The notes: generated by a model from the letters alone, not told the origin. A DNA stretch of 45,135 nt from Bacteroidales bacterium (GCA_024413595.1 JAKSUC010000023.1:1-45135); one strand, 5' to 3'; counted from the stretch's first letter, positions 18,157 to 27,067 are shown. Made by a program: numbers and translations.

Positions 18157-20292
18157 ATGGGTAAACAAGTAAAATTTAATCTTGTATTTAGAGACTTATG
18201 GCAAAGCTCAGGAAAATATCAACCTAGAGTAGACCAATTATTAAAAGTAGCTCCAGCAATAATAAAAATGGGATGTTTCGACCGTGTAGAAACCAATGGT
18301 GGCGGTTTTGAACAAGTTAACCTTCTATATGGAGAAAACCCAAACAAATCAGTACGTGAATGGACAAAACCATTTCATGAAGCTGGTATTCAAACAGAAA
18401 TGCTTGACCGTGCGCTCAACGGCATTAGAATGAATCCATGTCCAGTTGATGTACGTAAACTATTTTATAAAGTAAAATATACACAAGGAACCGACATAGC
18501 AAGAACATTCTGTGGATTAAACGATCCAAGAAACATTATTCCTTCAATTGGATATGCACACGAAGCAACACGTCCAGATGGAAGTCATATGATTTCTCAA
18601 TGTTGTTTATGTATTACAGAATCAAAAATCCACACTGTTGATTATTATGTAAATCTTGCAAAACAATTAATAGATGCTGGAGCCGACGAAATCTGTATTA
18701 AAGATATGGCTGGTATTGGACGCCCAGTAAAATTAGGAAAAATTGTAGCAGGTATTAAAGCATACAAAGATATCGTTGTAGAATATCACTCACACGCAGG
18801 TCCAGGTTTTGCTATGGCTTCTGTTTTGGAAGTTTGTAAAGCTGGTTGCGACTATGTAGACGTTGGTATGGAACCTCTTTCTTGGGGTACTGGACACGTT
18901 GATATTCTTGCAGTTCAACCAATGTTGAAAGATGCTGGTTTTGATGTTAAAGAAATCAACATGTCAGCTTACATGGAAGTACGTTCATTGATTCAAGAAA
19001 TGATGGACGATTTCTTAGGATATTATATTCCACAACGTAACAGATATATGAACTCTTTATTAATTGCTCCTGGTTTGCCTGGTGGTATGATGGGTTCATT
19101 AATGACCGACTTAGAATCAAATCTTGAGTCTGTTAACAAATACAAAGAAAAACATGGTTTGCCAAAACTTTCACAAGACGAACTTATGATAAAGTTGTTT
19201 AACGAAGTTACTTACGTTTGGCCAAAAATGGGAAATCCTCCATTGGTAACTCCATTTAGTCAATATGTTAAAAACATGGCACTAACCAATGTTATGCAAA
19301 TGGAAAAAGGTAAAGAACGTTGGAGTTTAATAGCTGATGACATTTGGAATATGTTGCTTGGAAAATCAGGAAAACTTCCAGGCGAAGTTGCACCAGAACT
19401 TAAAGAATTAGCAGCACAACAAGGACGCCAATTCTTTACAGGTAACCCTCAAGACGAATATCCAGACGCTTTAGATTCATTCCGTAAAGAAATGCAAGAA
19501 AACGGTTGGGATTTAGGACAAGACGATGAAGAATTGTTTGAACTAGCAATGCACCCACAACAATATCGTTTATACAAATCAGGTGATGCTAAAAAAGCAT
19601 TTGAAGAAGACCTTGCAAAACGTAAAGCAGAAAAAGCATCAAAAGGCGGTTCAGCAGTTCCTGCTGTTGCATCATTCCCACAAACTGTTACTGTAGACGT
19701 TAACGGAGTTAAATATGCAGTTACAATTGGAGCAAACGATGGTAAAACTTCTACAGCAGCAACATCTACATCAAAACCAGCATTACAAGGTGTAGGAAAA
19801 GAATTGACATCTCCACTAGAAGGTAAATTCTATTTAGTTAAAAATTCAGGAGATCCAGCAGTAAAAGTTGGCGATAAAGTTAAAAAAGGTCAAACAGTTT
19901 GCTACATTGAAGCAATGAAAACTTTCAATGCAATTGCAGCAGAATGCGATGGCGTAATTACAGAAATCTGTTACAAATCAGGAGATTCAGTTTCAGAAGA
20001 CGATGTAATTATGCGTATAGCATCAGAAGAAGATGCAATGTCAAGTGCTTCAAACGGAGAAGGCAGTGATTTAACATCACCACTAGAAGGCAAATTCTAT
20101 TTGGTTAAAAATTCAGGAGATCCTGCTGTAAAAGTTGGAGATTCTGTAAAAAAAGGTCAAACAGTTTGCTACATTGAAGCAATGAAAACTTTCAATGCAA
20201 TTTCAGCAGAAAATGATGGTATCATCACAGAAATTTGTTACAAATCAGGCGATTCTGTATCAGAAGACGACGTATTAATGAAAATAAAATAA
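18157..20292 (+). CDS. oadA: Oxaloacetate decarboxylase alpha subunit with two tandem biotinyl domains
   Basis: 711 aa, about 90 longer than a typical OadA. The carboxyltransferase TIM barrel (about 1-300) has the expected carbamylated Lys182 (EICIKDMAG) and metal ligands His211 and His213 (YHSHAGPG); the N-terminus reads NLVFRDLWQSSGKY instead of DTTLRDAHQS, as I recall for Bacteroidales OadA. A PYC_OADA-like middle region (about 310-480) and a Thr/Ser/Ala linker follow. The C-terminus then holds two biotin carrier domains of about 72 residues that differ at about seven positions, with biotin-accepting Lys588 and Lys677 in the motif EAMKTFN. The reaction moves CO2 from oxaloacetate to biotin; the beta subunit then decarboxylates carboxybiotin and pumps Na+. 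Lies between oadG and oadB (6-base gap). Confidence 0.93.
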   Translation: MGKQVKFNLVFRDLWQSSGKYQPRVDQLLKVAPAIIKMGCFDRVETNGGGFEQVNLLYGENPNKSVREWTKPFHEAGIQTEMLDRALNGIRMNPCPVDVRKLFYKVKYTQGTDIARTFCGLNDPRNIIPSIGYAHEATRPDGSHMISQCCLCITESKIHTVDYYVNLAKQLIDAGADEICIKDMAGIGRPVKLGKIVAGIKAYKDIVVEYHSHAGPGFAMASVLEVCKAGCDYVDVGMEPLSWGTGHVDILAVQPMLKDAGFDVKEINMSAYMEVRSLIQEMMDDFLGYYIPQRNRYMNSLLIAPGLPGGMMGSLMTDLESNLESVNKYKEKHGLPKLSQDELMIKLFNEVTYVWPKMGNPPLVTPFSQYVKNMALTNVMQMEKGKERWSLIADDIWNMLLGKSGKLPGEVAPELKELAAQQGRQFFTGNPQDEYPDALDSFRKEMQENGWDLGQDDEELFELAMHPQQYRLYKSGDAKKAFEEDLAKRKAEKASKGGSAVPAVASFPQTVTVDVNGVKYAVTIGANDGKTSTAATSTSKPALQGVGKELTSPLEGKFYLVKNSGDPAVKVGDKVKKGQTVCYIEAMKTFNAIAAECDGVITEICYKSGDSVSEDDVIMRIASEEDAMSSASNGEGSDLTSPLEGKFYLVKNSGDPAVKVGDSVKKGQTVCYIEAMKTFNAISAENDGIITEICYKSGDSVSEDDVLMKIK
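19803..20289 (+). repeat. In-frame tandem duplication of the biotinyl-domain coding segment
   Basis: Unit 1 about 19803-20022, unit 2 about 20070-20289, offset 267 bases, separated by a Ser/Glu-rich spacer of about 15 codons. The protein units are about 90% identical, and the DNA is also close but has synonymous changes, so the duplication is real and not brand new. Confidence 0.9.
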
Positions 20293-20298
20293 TAAGCA

Positions 20299-21582
20299 AT
20301 GGGCGAAATATTTGATAAAATTTTTCACATGACTGCGCTCGATTCATTAATCGACCAACCGCAGTTTTTGATAATGTATGCACTTGCTTTTTTGTTGCTT
20401 TATTTAGGTATCAAAAAAGAATTTGAACCATTATTGTTAGTTCCTATTGCATTTGGAGTGTTAATAGCCAACTTTCCAGGTGGAAACATGGGCGTATTAG
20501 CAGCTGTTGACCAAACAGTTAACGGTATTTTATATCACAATGCAATAACACTAGCCGATGGCTCAATTTGGTGTAATGCAGATGGTATTCCATACAATAT
20601 TTATGAAGTAGGGCTACCTCAAATCGCACACGATTTGGGAATAATGAACTTTTTATACTACGCATTAATAAAATCTGGATTATTACCACCAATTATCTTT
20701 ATGGGTGTTGGCGCATTAACTGATTTTGGACCAATGCTACGTAATTTAAAACTTGCAATATTTGGTGCAGGTGCTCAATTTGGAATTTTTGCAGTTCTTT
20801 TAGTAGCTTGTAATTTCTTTACATTACCAGAAGCTGCATCATTAGCAATTATTGGTGGCGCAGACGGACCAACTGCAATTTTCACAACAATTAAATTAGC
20901 TCCTCATTTATTAGGACCAATTGCAATTGCTGCATACTCATACATGGCTCTTGTTCCAGTAATTGTTCCTCTTGTTGTAAAACTTACATGTTCAGAAAAA
21001 GAACTTCGTATCAATATGAAACAACAAGATAAACTCTATCCAAACAAAACAGAGTTTAAAAATATGCGTGCTCTAAAAATTATTTTCCCAATAGCAACCA
21101 CAACAATTGTTGCAATCATAGTTCCAGACGCTGTTGCCCTTGTAGGTATGTTAATGTTTGGTAACTTGATTAAAGAAATTGGAAATAATACATCACGTAT
21201 ATTTGATGCAGCATCAAATGCAATAATGAACTCAGCCACAATATTCTTAGGACTTTGCGTTGGAGCCACAATGACAGTAGAAGCATTTTTAAATTGGACA
21301 ACAATAGGAATTGTTGCAGGAGGTTTCTTAGCATTTGGATTCTCAATTTTTGGTGGAATTATGTTGGTAAAACTCATGAACCTTTTCTCAAAAAAGAAAA
21401 TCAACCCACTTATTGGAGCAACTGGTTTATCAGCAGTTCCTATGGCATCACGTGTTGCCAACAATATTGCATTAAAATACGATAAGAGTAATCACGTTTT
21501 AAATTATTGTATGTCGTCAAACGTTGCAGGTGTTATCGGTTCTGCCGTTGCAGCTGGTATTTTGATTGCTTTCTTAGGATAA
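20299..21582 (+). CDS. oadB: Na+-translocating oxaloacetate decarboxylase beta subunit
   Basis: 427 aa integral membrane protein with about nine to eleven helices. It carries the Na+-site motif GGADGPTAIFT and the C-terminal SSNVAGVIGSAVAAG helix. It decarboxylates carboxybiotin on OadA and couples this to Na+ export, generating a sodium gradient. Last gene of oadG-oadA-oadB and followed by a strong terminator. The 3' end of this gene is present twice more in the window (22328-22528 and from 30966), each copy followed by the same terminator. Confidence 0.95.
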   Translation: MGEIFDKIFHMTALDSLIDQPQFLIMYALAFLLLYLGIKKEFEPLLLVPIAFGVLIANFPGGNMGVLAAVDQTVNGILYHNAITLADGSIWCNADGIPYNIYEVGLPQIAHDLGIMNFLYYALIKSGLLPPIIFMGVGALTDFGPMLRNLKLAIFGAGAQFGIFAVLLVACNFFTLPEAASLAIIGGADGPTAIFTTIKLAPHLLGPIAIAAYSYMALVPVIVPLVVKLTCSEKELRINMKQQDKLYPNKTEFKNMRALKIIFPIATTTIVAIIVPDAVALVGMLMFGNLIKEIGNNTSRIFDAASNAIMNSATIFLGLCVGATMTVEAFLNWTTIGIVAGGFLAFGFSIFGGIMLVKLMNLFSKKKINPLIGATGLSAVPMASRVANNIALKYDKSNHVLNYCMSSNVAGVIGSAVAAGILIAFLG

Positions 21583-21583
21583 T
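21383..21583 (+). repeat. oadB 3'-end repeat, copy A (within the intact gene)
   Basis: 201 bases from TTTTCTCAAAAAAG through the stop codon. Copy B at 22328-22528 matches with six mismatches (97%). Copy C shares only the last about 50 coding bases but continues through the terminator and the promoter of the MNT gene. Confidence 0.95.
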
Positions 21584-21604
21584 CAATAATTTTTGATAAA
21601 TAAA

Positions 21605-21640
21605 AAATCCGTTTTCTGAAAAAGAAAACGGATTTTTTTT
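21605..21640 (+). terminator. oadB terminator
   Basis: A 13-bp perfect stem (21605-21617 with 21623-21635), GAAAA loop and T tract. The same hairpin recurs after both partial oadB copies. Confidence 0.9.
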
Positions 21641-21661
21641 GTTTGTTACAAAAAAGATATT

Positions 21662-21669
21662 TATATTTG
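21662..21669 (+). promoter_or_regulatory. Promoter of the MNT-HEPN pair
   Basis: TATATTTG (TAnnTTTG) 20 bases before the start at 21689, with TTTG at 21642-21645 as possible -33 element. In copy C the same site has decayed to T-only sequence. Confidence 0.55.
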
Positions 21670-21688
21670 TATAAAACATAATAACAAT

Positions 21689-21997
21689 ATGATAAGTATT
21701 GAAATTAAAAATATGATTCCTAAAATTTGTGAGTATTTTTCAACTCAGCCAATTGAAAAAGCATGGCTTTTTGGTTCTTGTTCAAGAGGAGAAGAAACAC
21801 AAAATAGCGATATTGATATTTTGGTTGAATATAAAAAAGGTGCAAGAATTTCACTTTTTGTAATTGCAAAAATTTCAATCGATTTAGAAAATATTCTTTC
21901 AAGAAGTGTAGATTTAATTGAAAAAGGCTGTTTATTACCATTTGCTGTTGAAAGTGCAGAACACGATAAAATTCTAATATATGAGAGAGCAGCTTAA
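21689..21997 (+). CDS. MNT-type minimal nucleotidyltransferase antitoxin (MntA-like)
   Basis: 102 aa. It has the minimal nucleotidyltransferase signature G29-S30...D41-x-D43 (FGSCSRGEETQNSDIDIL). In the HepT/MntA systems this protein adds AMP to a tyrosine of the HEPN toxin and so neutralises it. It overlaps the HEPN gene by 17 bases, the usual two-gene layout. A partly deleted copy that has lost this catalytic part lies at 31121-31228. Confidence 0.9.
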   Translation: MISIEIKNMIPKICEYFSTQPIEKAWLFGSCSRGEETQNSDIDILVEYKKGARISLFVIAKISIDLENILSRSVDLIEKGCLLPFAVESAEHDKILIYERAA

Positions 21998-22325
21998 TGA
22001 TACACAACGAATAGAACATATTATTCAAGCTGTAAATCAATTAATTGAAAACAAAGATTTATACACACTTGAAGAATTAAAAAATAAACCTATTGAATAT
22101 TATGGTTTTGTAAAACTTGTTGAAATAATAGGAGAAGCAACTTATAAACTATCTTCTGAATATAAAAAATCACATCAAAATTTTCCATGGCAATTAATGG
22201 AAAAAATGCGACATGTTTTAGTTCATGATTATTATAGAATTACAGCAGAAGCATTATGGACAACAATCCAATATGACATTCCAGAATTAAAAAAATTATT
22301 AGACGAAATAAATATAGCTGATTAA
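21981..22325 (+). CDS. HEPN-domain RNase toxin (HepT/DUF86 family)
   Basis: 114 aa, all-helical. The diagnostic R-x4-H motif, extended by the tyrosine that MntA-type partners AMPylate, is present as RHVLVHDYY. HepT-type toxins are RNases (some cleave tRNA ends). The start lies inside the end of the MNT gene, so the two are translated together. Three bases after its stop the second copy of the oadB 3' end begins, which places the pair exactly between two copies of that sequence. Confidence 0.9.
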   Translation: MREQLNDTQRIEHIIQAVNQLIENKDLYTLEELKNKPIEYYGFVKLVEIIGEATYKLSSEYKKSHQNFPWQLMEKMRHVLVHDYYRITAEALWTTIQYDIPELKKLLDEINIAD

Positions 22326-22327
22326 AA

Positions 22328-22528
22328 TTTTCTCAAAAAAGAAAATCAATCCACTTGTTGGAGCAACAGGATTATCAGCAGTTCCTATGGCATCACGTGT
22401 TGCCAACAATATTGCATTAAAATACGATAAGAGTAATCACGTTTTAAATTATTGTATTTCGTCAAACGTTGCAGGTGTTATCGGTTCTGCCGTTGTAGCT
22501 GGTATTTTGATTGCTTTCTTAGGATAAT
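22328..22528 (+). pseudogene. Second copy of the oadB 3' end (copy B)
   Basis: Encodes the last 66 residues of OadB in frame to the stop, with Ile-to-Val, Met-to-Ile and Ala-to-Val changes against the intact gene. It has no start and cannot be translated on its own. Downstream bases differ from copy A, but the terminator hairpin is kept (22548-22582). Confidence 0.93.
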
Positions 22529-22547
22529 TTAACATGTTTTGATATTA

Positions 22548-22582
22548 AAAATCCGTTTTCTGAAAAGGAAACGGATTTTTTT
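22548..22582 (+). terminator. Terminator of oadB copy B
   Basis: Same hairpin as the intact oadB terminator with one changed base pair and one base fewer, followed by TTTTTTT. It would end transcription of the MNT-HEPN pair. Confidence 0.8.
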
Positions 22583-22633
22583 GTTTTGATAAACATATAA
22601 TTGTCAAACAAAAACATTATTAAATTCTACTTT

Positions 22634-23940
22634 GATAGTGTACAAAAAAGTGTGTCTGAAGAAACAAAAGATCTCAGAATGAGTCTATATAATATAAGCA
22701 AAAAAATAATAAACATCAAAACAGAGATCATGATAAAACTTACAAATGTACAATTAGAAGATGAAATAACCTTATTATTAAGCGAAAAAAATGGGTTAAA
22801 TGAATTATTAACAATAACCTTAAATGCATTGATGAAAAGTGAACGAGAAGCATTTTTTAAAGAAAATACCAATACAAACAATAAATGTAATGGATATCGC
22901 CCAATTCAAGGGACAGGATTTGGGAAAACATTAGAATTACGCGTACCACGAGATAGATTTGGAGTATTTAAACCATTGATATTAGAAATATTAAGGAATC
23001 AAGAAGAAGAGCAACGAGATTTATGTTTTGAATTATATGGAGCTGGACTATCAACACGCCAAATAGGAGAAATAGTACAAAAAATATATGACAAAAGTCG
23101 TTCAGCCAACTATATCAGACATTAATCAGAGTTTCTATAAGGAAATGGAGTTATGGCGTAACAGAGTTTTAGAAAAACATTATTTAGCAATATACATAGA
23201 TTGTATTCAGGTTAAAGTAAAACGTGAATTTGTTGATTGTGAGGCATTTTATATAATTCTTGGAGTTAATGAAGATTATGAAAGAGAAGTTCTGGCAGTA
23301 ACCTCTATACCAACAGAATCTGCCTATGGTTGGCAAGAAGAATTGGCAAAACTTAAGAAAGAGGTGTCGCTAGAGTAGATTTATTTGTCGCTGATGGTCT
23401 TGTTGGACTTGAAAACAGTGTTAAAAGTGTATTTTCTAATAGTGATTTACAAAAATGTGTAACTCATTTTAAAAGAAACGTTTTAAATCATGTTAAATCT
23501 GCTCATAAACAGGAATTTGCAGATGATTTAAAGGAAGTATTTAAGGTTGAAAAACAAGAAGACACAATTAATATGGCAATGCAAAGATTAGAAATGTTTT
23601 GTAATAAATGGAAAAAGAATTATCAATATATTGGTAATCTTATCAATAAAAATGATATTCATTTTATTTTACATTTAAAAAATATGATTTTAGAATTAGA
23701 AATATGATTTATACTACAAATTGGATTGAAAGATTTAATAAAGAATTCAGAAGAACTTTAAAAATTAGGATTTCTTTCCCTTCTGAGGAATCTGCATTAT
23801 GTATTATTTCTAAGGAGGCTATTACTAAAAATGAAAATTTTTATAAATATCCTATTTATAATTTTAAATTTGAACAAAAATTTAAGTAATTTCGCTCAAA
23901 ATTCGGAGGTCGTTTCAGACACACTTTTTTATACACTATC
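22634..23940 (+). mobile_element. Degenerate IS256-family insertion sequence
   Basis: About 1.3 kb bounded by 25-base terminal inverted repeats (22634-22658 and 23916-23940) that differ at one position (GATAGTGTACAAAAAAG versus GATAGTGTATAAAAAAG). Inside is an IS256/Mutator-type transposase gene broken by several frameshifts. I find no clear 8-9 bp target duplication: the flanks TCTACTTT and TATAATTT do not match. The element is therefore old or its flanks were rearranged, though the ends would still be usable by a transposase acting in trans. Confidence 0.88.
22679..23889 (+). pseudogene. IS256-family transposase, frameshifted
   Basis: Pieces in different frames join into one transposase: 22679-about 23105 (ends KIYDKS), about 23100-23355 (ISDINQSFYKEM to EELAKLKK), about 23355-23700 (VDLFVADGLVGLEN onward) and 23704-23889 (TTNWIERFNKEFRR). 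DDE residues are recognisable: Asp in AIYIDCIQVK, Asp in VADGLVG, Glu in NWIERFNKE. The N-terminal part has the family's NGYRP and VPRDRFGVF motifs. At least three frameshifts make it inactive. Start at 22679 is chosen because it lies inside the left inverted repeat; 22730 is an alternative. Confidence 0.88.
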
Positions 23941-23953
23941 TATAATTTCAAGA

Positions 23954-23979
23954 AAATCTACACTTTTTACAGCGAATAA
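23954..23979. repeat. 26-base repeat next to the coaE fragment
   Basis: AAATCTACACTTTTTACAGC followed by GAATAA. Two near-identical copies lie at 35270-35295 and 35302-35327, also just beyond the 3' end of coaE, so the unit moves with coaE 3' ends. Confidence 0.8.
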
Positions 23980-23995
23980 AAATAAATTACAATAA

Positions 23996-24363
23996 TTATA
24001 AATCGCTAATAATAGTATTAATCTGTTCAATAACAGAATGTTTATTATCATTTATTATTGAATATTTGCAAAATTTTTGATTTTGAGTATCATCAAATTG
24101 ATTTGATATTCTTGCTTTTATTGCGTCAAGAGAAAGATTGTCACGTTTTGAAACTCGTTTTAATTTAACATCAATAGGCGCAGTTACTAATATATTTAAG
24201 TCTGTAAATTTATAGAATCCACTTTGTACTAATATTGCACTTTCAACTATAACAAAATTTTTGTCTTGATTTTGTTTAACAAAAATATCAAACGATTCTT
24301 TAACAAGAGGATGAATTATTGTATTTAGTTTATTTAATAAAATTTGCCAAGATTTTTTGTATT
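23996..24363 (-). pseudogene. 5'-truncated dephospho-CoA kinase copy (coaE fragment)
   Basis: Reading leftward this encodes about 122 residues in one open frame to a stop, matching the C-terminal two thirds of the CoaE at 35331-35903 (LNTIIHPLVKESFDIFV, VESAILVQSGFYKFTDLN, SKRDNLSLDAIKARISNQ, KYSIINDNKHSVIEQ). The P-loop half is missing, so it cannot be an active kinase. Base and residue differences are spread evenly and many are synonymous, so this is a diverged copy from another strain or species rather than a recent duplication. It ends just before the leader of the DUF5686 gene. Confidence 0.88.
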
Positions 24364-24430
24364 TATTTAATACTTACCAAAAACATTTTTTTTTAACTTT
24401 ACAAATAAATTTAATTAATCAACGCACAAA

Positions 24431-26881
24431 ATGACATTTATAAAAAAAACTTTATTTATTTTATTACCTATCATATTTTCATCAACGATAGTTAATAGTC
24501 AAACCAAAATTCGTGGACAAGTAATTGATTCTGAAACTGAAACACCGTTAGCATTTGCAAATGTAGTCTTTGTTGGCTCTTTCGAAGGTTGTTCAACTGA
24601 CAATAATGGCTTTTTTTATCTGCAAACTCGTGAAAATTTTGATTATATATCAATATCTTATTTAGGATATGACACACATACTATTAAAATTGCTGTTAAT
24701 CAATATCAAGAAATAACAGTAAGACTTAAATCTAACACTCTGGTTTTAAACGAAATAACTATAACTTCAAAAGAAAATCCTGCTTTTGCAATTTTACGTA
24801 AAATAATTGAAAATAAAGAGATTAATAATTTTAAAAATATTACTGAATATAATTATGAAAAATATCAAAAAATAGAATTTGACGTTACAAATTTGAGGAA
24901 AGAATCGTTTACAAAACGTTCCATGCAAGATTTTAATTTTATCTTTAATTATATTGACACTACAGCAGAAAATGGTAAAAATATTTTACCGTTTTTTTTA
25001 GTTGAATCTCTTTCTGATGTGTACAATAATAATGGAGATTATAAAGAATTAATAAAAAGTTATCACATTTCAGGAATTGAAAAAAAAGAGGCTATTGATA
25101 TTGCTAATAATAATACTTTTGAAATAGATATTTATAAAAACGTAATAAATATATTTGACCACGATTTAATTTCTCCGATTAGCGACAAATGGGAGAATTA
25201 TTACAAATATTATTTAACTGACAGCATTTTTGTTAACAATATAAAATTTTATAAGATATGTTTTGAAAATCAACAATTTAAAGATTATACATTTTTTGGC
25301 GAAATGCTGGTTGATAGTTCAAATTGGGGCATTAATAAAATAAAAATGCAAGTCAATCGTAATGTCAGCATGAATTATGTTCACGACTTTATAATAACAA
25401 AAAACTTTACAAAAGTTAACAATACATATTTTCCTCTTAAAGAAGAACTGTTTATAAATTTAATGTTAGAAGAAAATTTTGTAGGATTGACAGGTCGTTT
25501 AACAACTACGTTAAAAAATATTGACATCTCATCTAAATCAGCTCCAGATTATTTATTATCAAACAAAATAATGTTTGCCGAAAATTCTTATAATCAAGAC
25601 TCTACATATTGGAATCAAGTGCGCCACGAAAAAATTACGAAAAAAGAAAACGACATTTATCAAATGGTTGATTCCATTAAGGAGATTGATAAATTTAAAA
25701 ATTATGTCAACTTGTCTAACATGTTAGTTACAGGATATTGGCAATGTGGATTTTTTGATTTTGGACCAATTTTTCATACTTATAGTTACAACAAAATTGA
25801 AGGAAACCGTTTTAGAATTGGCGGAAAAACTAATAGAGAATTTAGTAAATGGATTCAATTAAACGGATATTTAGCTTACGGCACAAAAGACGAAAAATTT
25901 AAATATTTAGGTGGCATTAAACTTAATTTATCGTCAAACAACAATCATGTAATTTACCTCAATTATTTACACGACTACAACTCGCTTAGCAACATGAAAT
26001 TAGAAGTTGACCATGATAATTTGTTGTCAGCAGCCGTTGTTAGAGATAAATCAATGTTTCACTTAATGATGACCGACATTGCAAATATCAAGTATTATAA
26101 CAAGTTTTTCGATGGTTTTTCAAGTACATTGGGCTTTAAATACAATAAGATAGAGCAATCAGATTCTATCAAATTTATCAAAACTTCTGATAAAAATATT
26201 ATGAATTACTTTGAATTTTATGAATCAAACTTAAACTTTCATTTTTGTTATAATGAAAAAGACAAAAAGTCATTCTTAAAATTAAATTCAATAGAAAAAT
26301 TTCCAATACTAGATATAGATTTTGCACTAGGTTATTGGAATGAGCAAAATAAATATAATCAATATTACAAATTATCAATAAACCTAGAACATACAATATC
26401 AACAGTTCCACTTGGTAGGTTTATTTATACAATCAATTGCGGTCAAATATTCAATAAAGTTCCTTTTACGTTGTTATCAATACCAGAAGGGAATTTCTCG
26501 TATAATTTTGATAATAAAAAGTTTAACTTAATGAATATGTATGAATTTGTAGCAGATAGATACGCAAGTTTAACAGTGGAACAATATTTTGACGGATTTT
26601 TTATAAATAAAATACCAGGCTTAAACGAATTAAATCTTAAAGAATATTTTTATGCCAAATGTTTGGTAGGCGAAGTGTCGTCTAAAAACTTGAGTAACAA
26701 TTCTTTATTACAATTTCCAAACATGATTTCAAATTTAAACAAACCTTATTGTGAAATTGGTTTTGGAATTGACAATATTTATAAATATTTGGCTATAATA
26801 GCAAATTGGCGTCTTACGCACTTAGACCAGCCAAATGTAAAAAAAATCGGTATATTTTTGAGAGCTAAGTTCAATATTTAA
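24431..26881 (+). CDS. DUF5686 family outer-membrane protein with carboxypeptidase-regulatory-like domain
   Basis: 816 aa. Signal peptide (MTFIKKTLFILLPIIFSSTIVNS), a CarboxypepD_reg-like domain (about 25-110; IRGQVIDSETETPLAFANV), then the DUF5686 hallmark NPAFAILRKIIENKEINNFKN...YEKYQKIEF and a long beta-rich C-terminal half. Common in Bacteroidota envelopes; function not established. It sits inside the accessory patchwork between the truncated coaE copy and the bacteriocin-like gene, and probably came in with that coaE fragment. A weak hairpin with T tract follows (26893-26920). Confidence 0.85.
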   Translation: MTFIKKTLFILLPIIFSSTIVNSQTKIRGQVIDSETETPLAFANVVFVGSFEGCSTDNNGFFYLQTRENFDYISISYLGYDTHTIKIAVNQYQEITVRLKSNTLVLNEITITSKENPAFAILRKIIENKEINNFKNITEYNYEKYQKIEFDVTNLRKESFTKRSMQDFNFIFNYIDTTAENGKNILPFFLVESLSDVYNNNGDYKELIKSYHISGIEKKEAIDIANNNTFEIDIYKNVINIFDHDLISPISDKWENYYKYYLTDSIFVNNIKFYKICFENQQFKDYTFFGEMLVDSSNWGINKIKMQVNRNVSMNYVHDFIITKNFTKVNNTYFPLKEELFINLMLEENFVGLTGRLTTTLKNIDISSKSAPDYLLSNKIMFAENSYNQDSTYWNQVRHEKITKKENDIYQMVDSIKEIDKFKNYVNLSNMLVTGYWQCGFFDFGPIFHTYSYNKIEGNRFRIGGKTNREFSKWIQLNGYLAYGTKDEKFKYLGGIKLNLSSNNNHVIYLNYLHDYNSLSNMKLEVDHDNLLSAAVVRDKSMFHLMMTDIANIKYYNKFFDGFSSTLGFKYNKIEQSDSIKFIKTSDKNIMNYFEFYESNLNFHFCYNEKDKKSFLKLNSIEKFPILDIDFALGYWNEQNKYNQYYKLSINLEHTISTVPLGRFIYTINCGQIFNKVPFTLLSIPEGNFSYNFDNKKFNLMNMYEFVADRYASLTVEQYFDGFFINKIPGLNELNLKEYFYAKCLVGEVSSKNLSNNSLLQFPNMISNLNKPYCEIGFGIDNIYKYLAIIANWRLTHLDQPNVKKIGIFLRAKFNI

Positions 26882-26892
26882 GAAAATTTATT

Positions 26893-26920
26893 CATGGATT
26901 AATATCCACGTTTTTTTATC
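26893..26920 (+). terminator. Weak hairpin with T tract after the DUF5686 gene
   Basis: Short stem TGGAT/ATCCA (26895-26899 with 26904-26908) followed two bases later by seven T. Stem is only 5 bp, so the call is tentative. Confidence 0.4.
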
Positions 26921-27059
26921 AGATTATATAAAAAAAGATTTTCATTAATGACTATTTGATTTTTCTATTATATCACATAATTTTCCTAATATCTATTTTC
27001 TAATAAAAAATGCCAACTATTTTCGTGTTATTTTTTAATTAAATAGTTTAAATAAACAA

Positions 27060-27067
27060 TAATTTTG
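27060..27067 (+). promoter_or_regulatory. -7 element of the bacteriocin-like gene
   Basis: TAATTTTG matches TAnnTTTG, about 65 bases before the ATG at 27133. The leader has a small hairpin (AGATT...AATCT, about 27075-27089) and a 10-base inverted repeat AACAATAATT/AATTATTGTT (27056-27065 and 27103-27112). Confidence 0.5.

Noticed and set aside
21036..21464. 142-codon leftward frame opposite oadB
   Set aside because: Antisense shadow of a conserved membrane-protein gene, with no start context or family resemblance.
17792..21582. Reading the oad genes as pyruvate or methylmalonyl-CoA carboxylase subunits
   Set aside because: The gamma and beta membrane subunits flank the alpha gene, and OadB has the Na+-site GGADGPTAIF motif, so a sodium-pumping decarboxylase is the simpler reading; the exact acyl substrate is inferred from the alpha subunit.
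22601..22678. Transposase start upstream of the left inverted repeat (TTG at 22601)
   Set aside because: It would begin outside the element; the ATG at 22679 lies inside the inverted repeat as expected for IS256-type elements.
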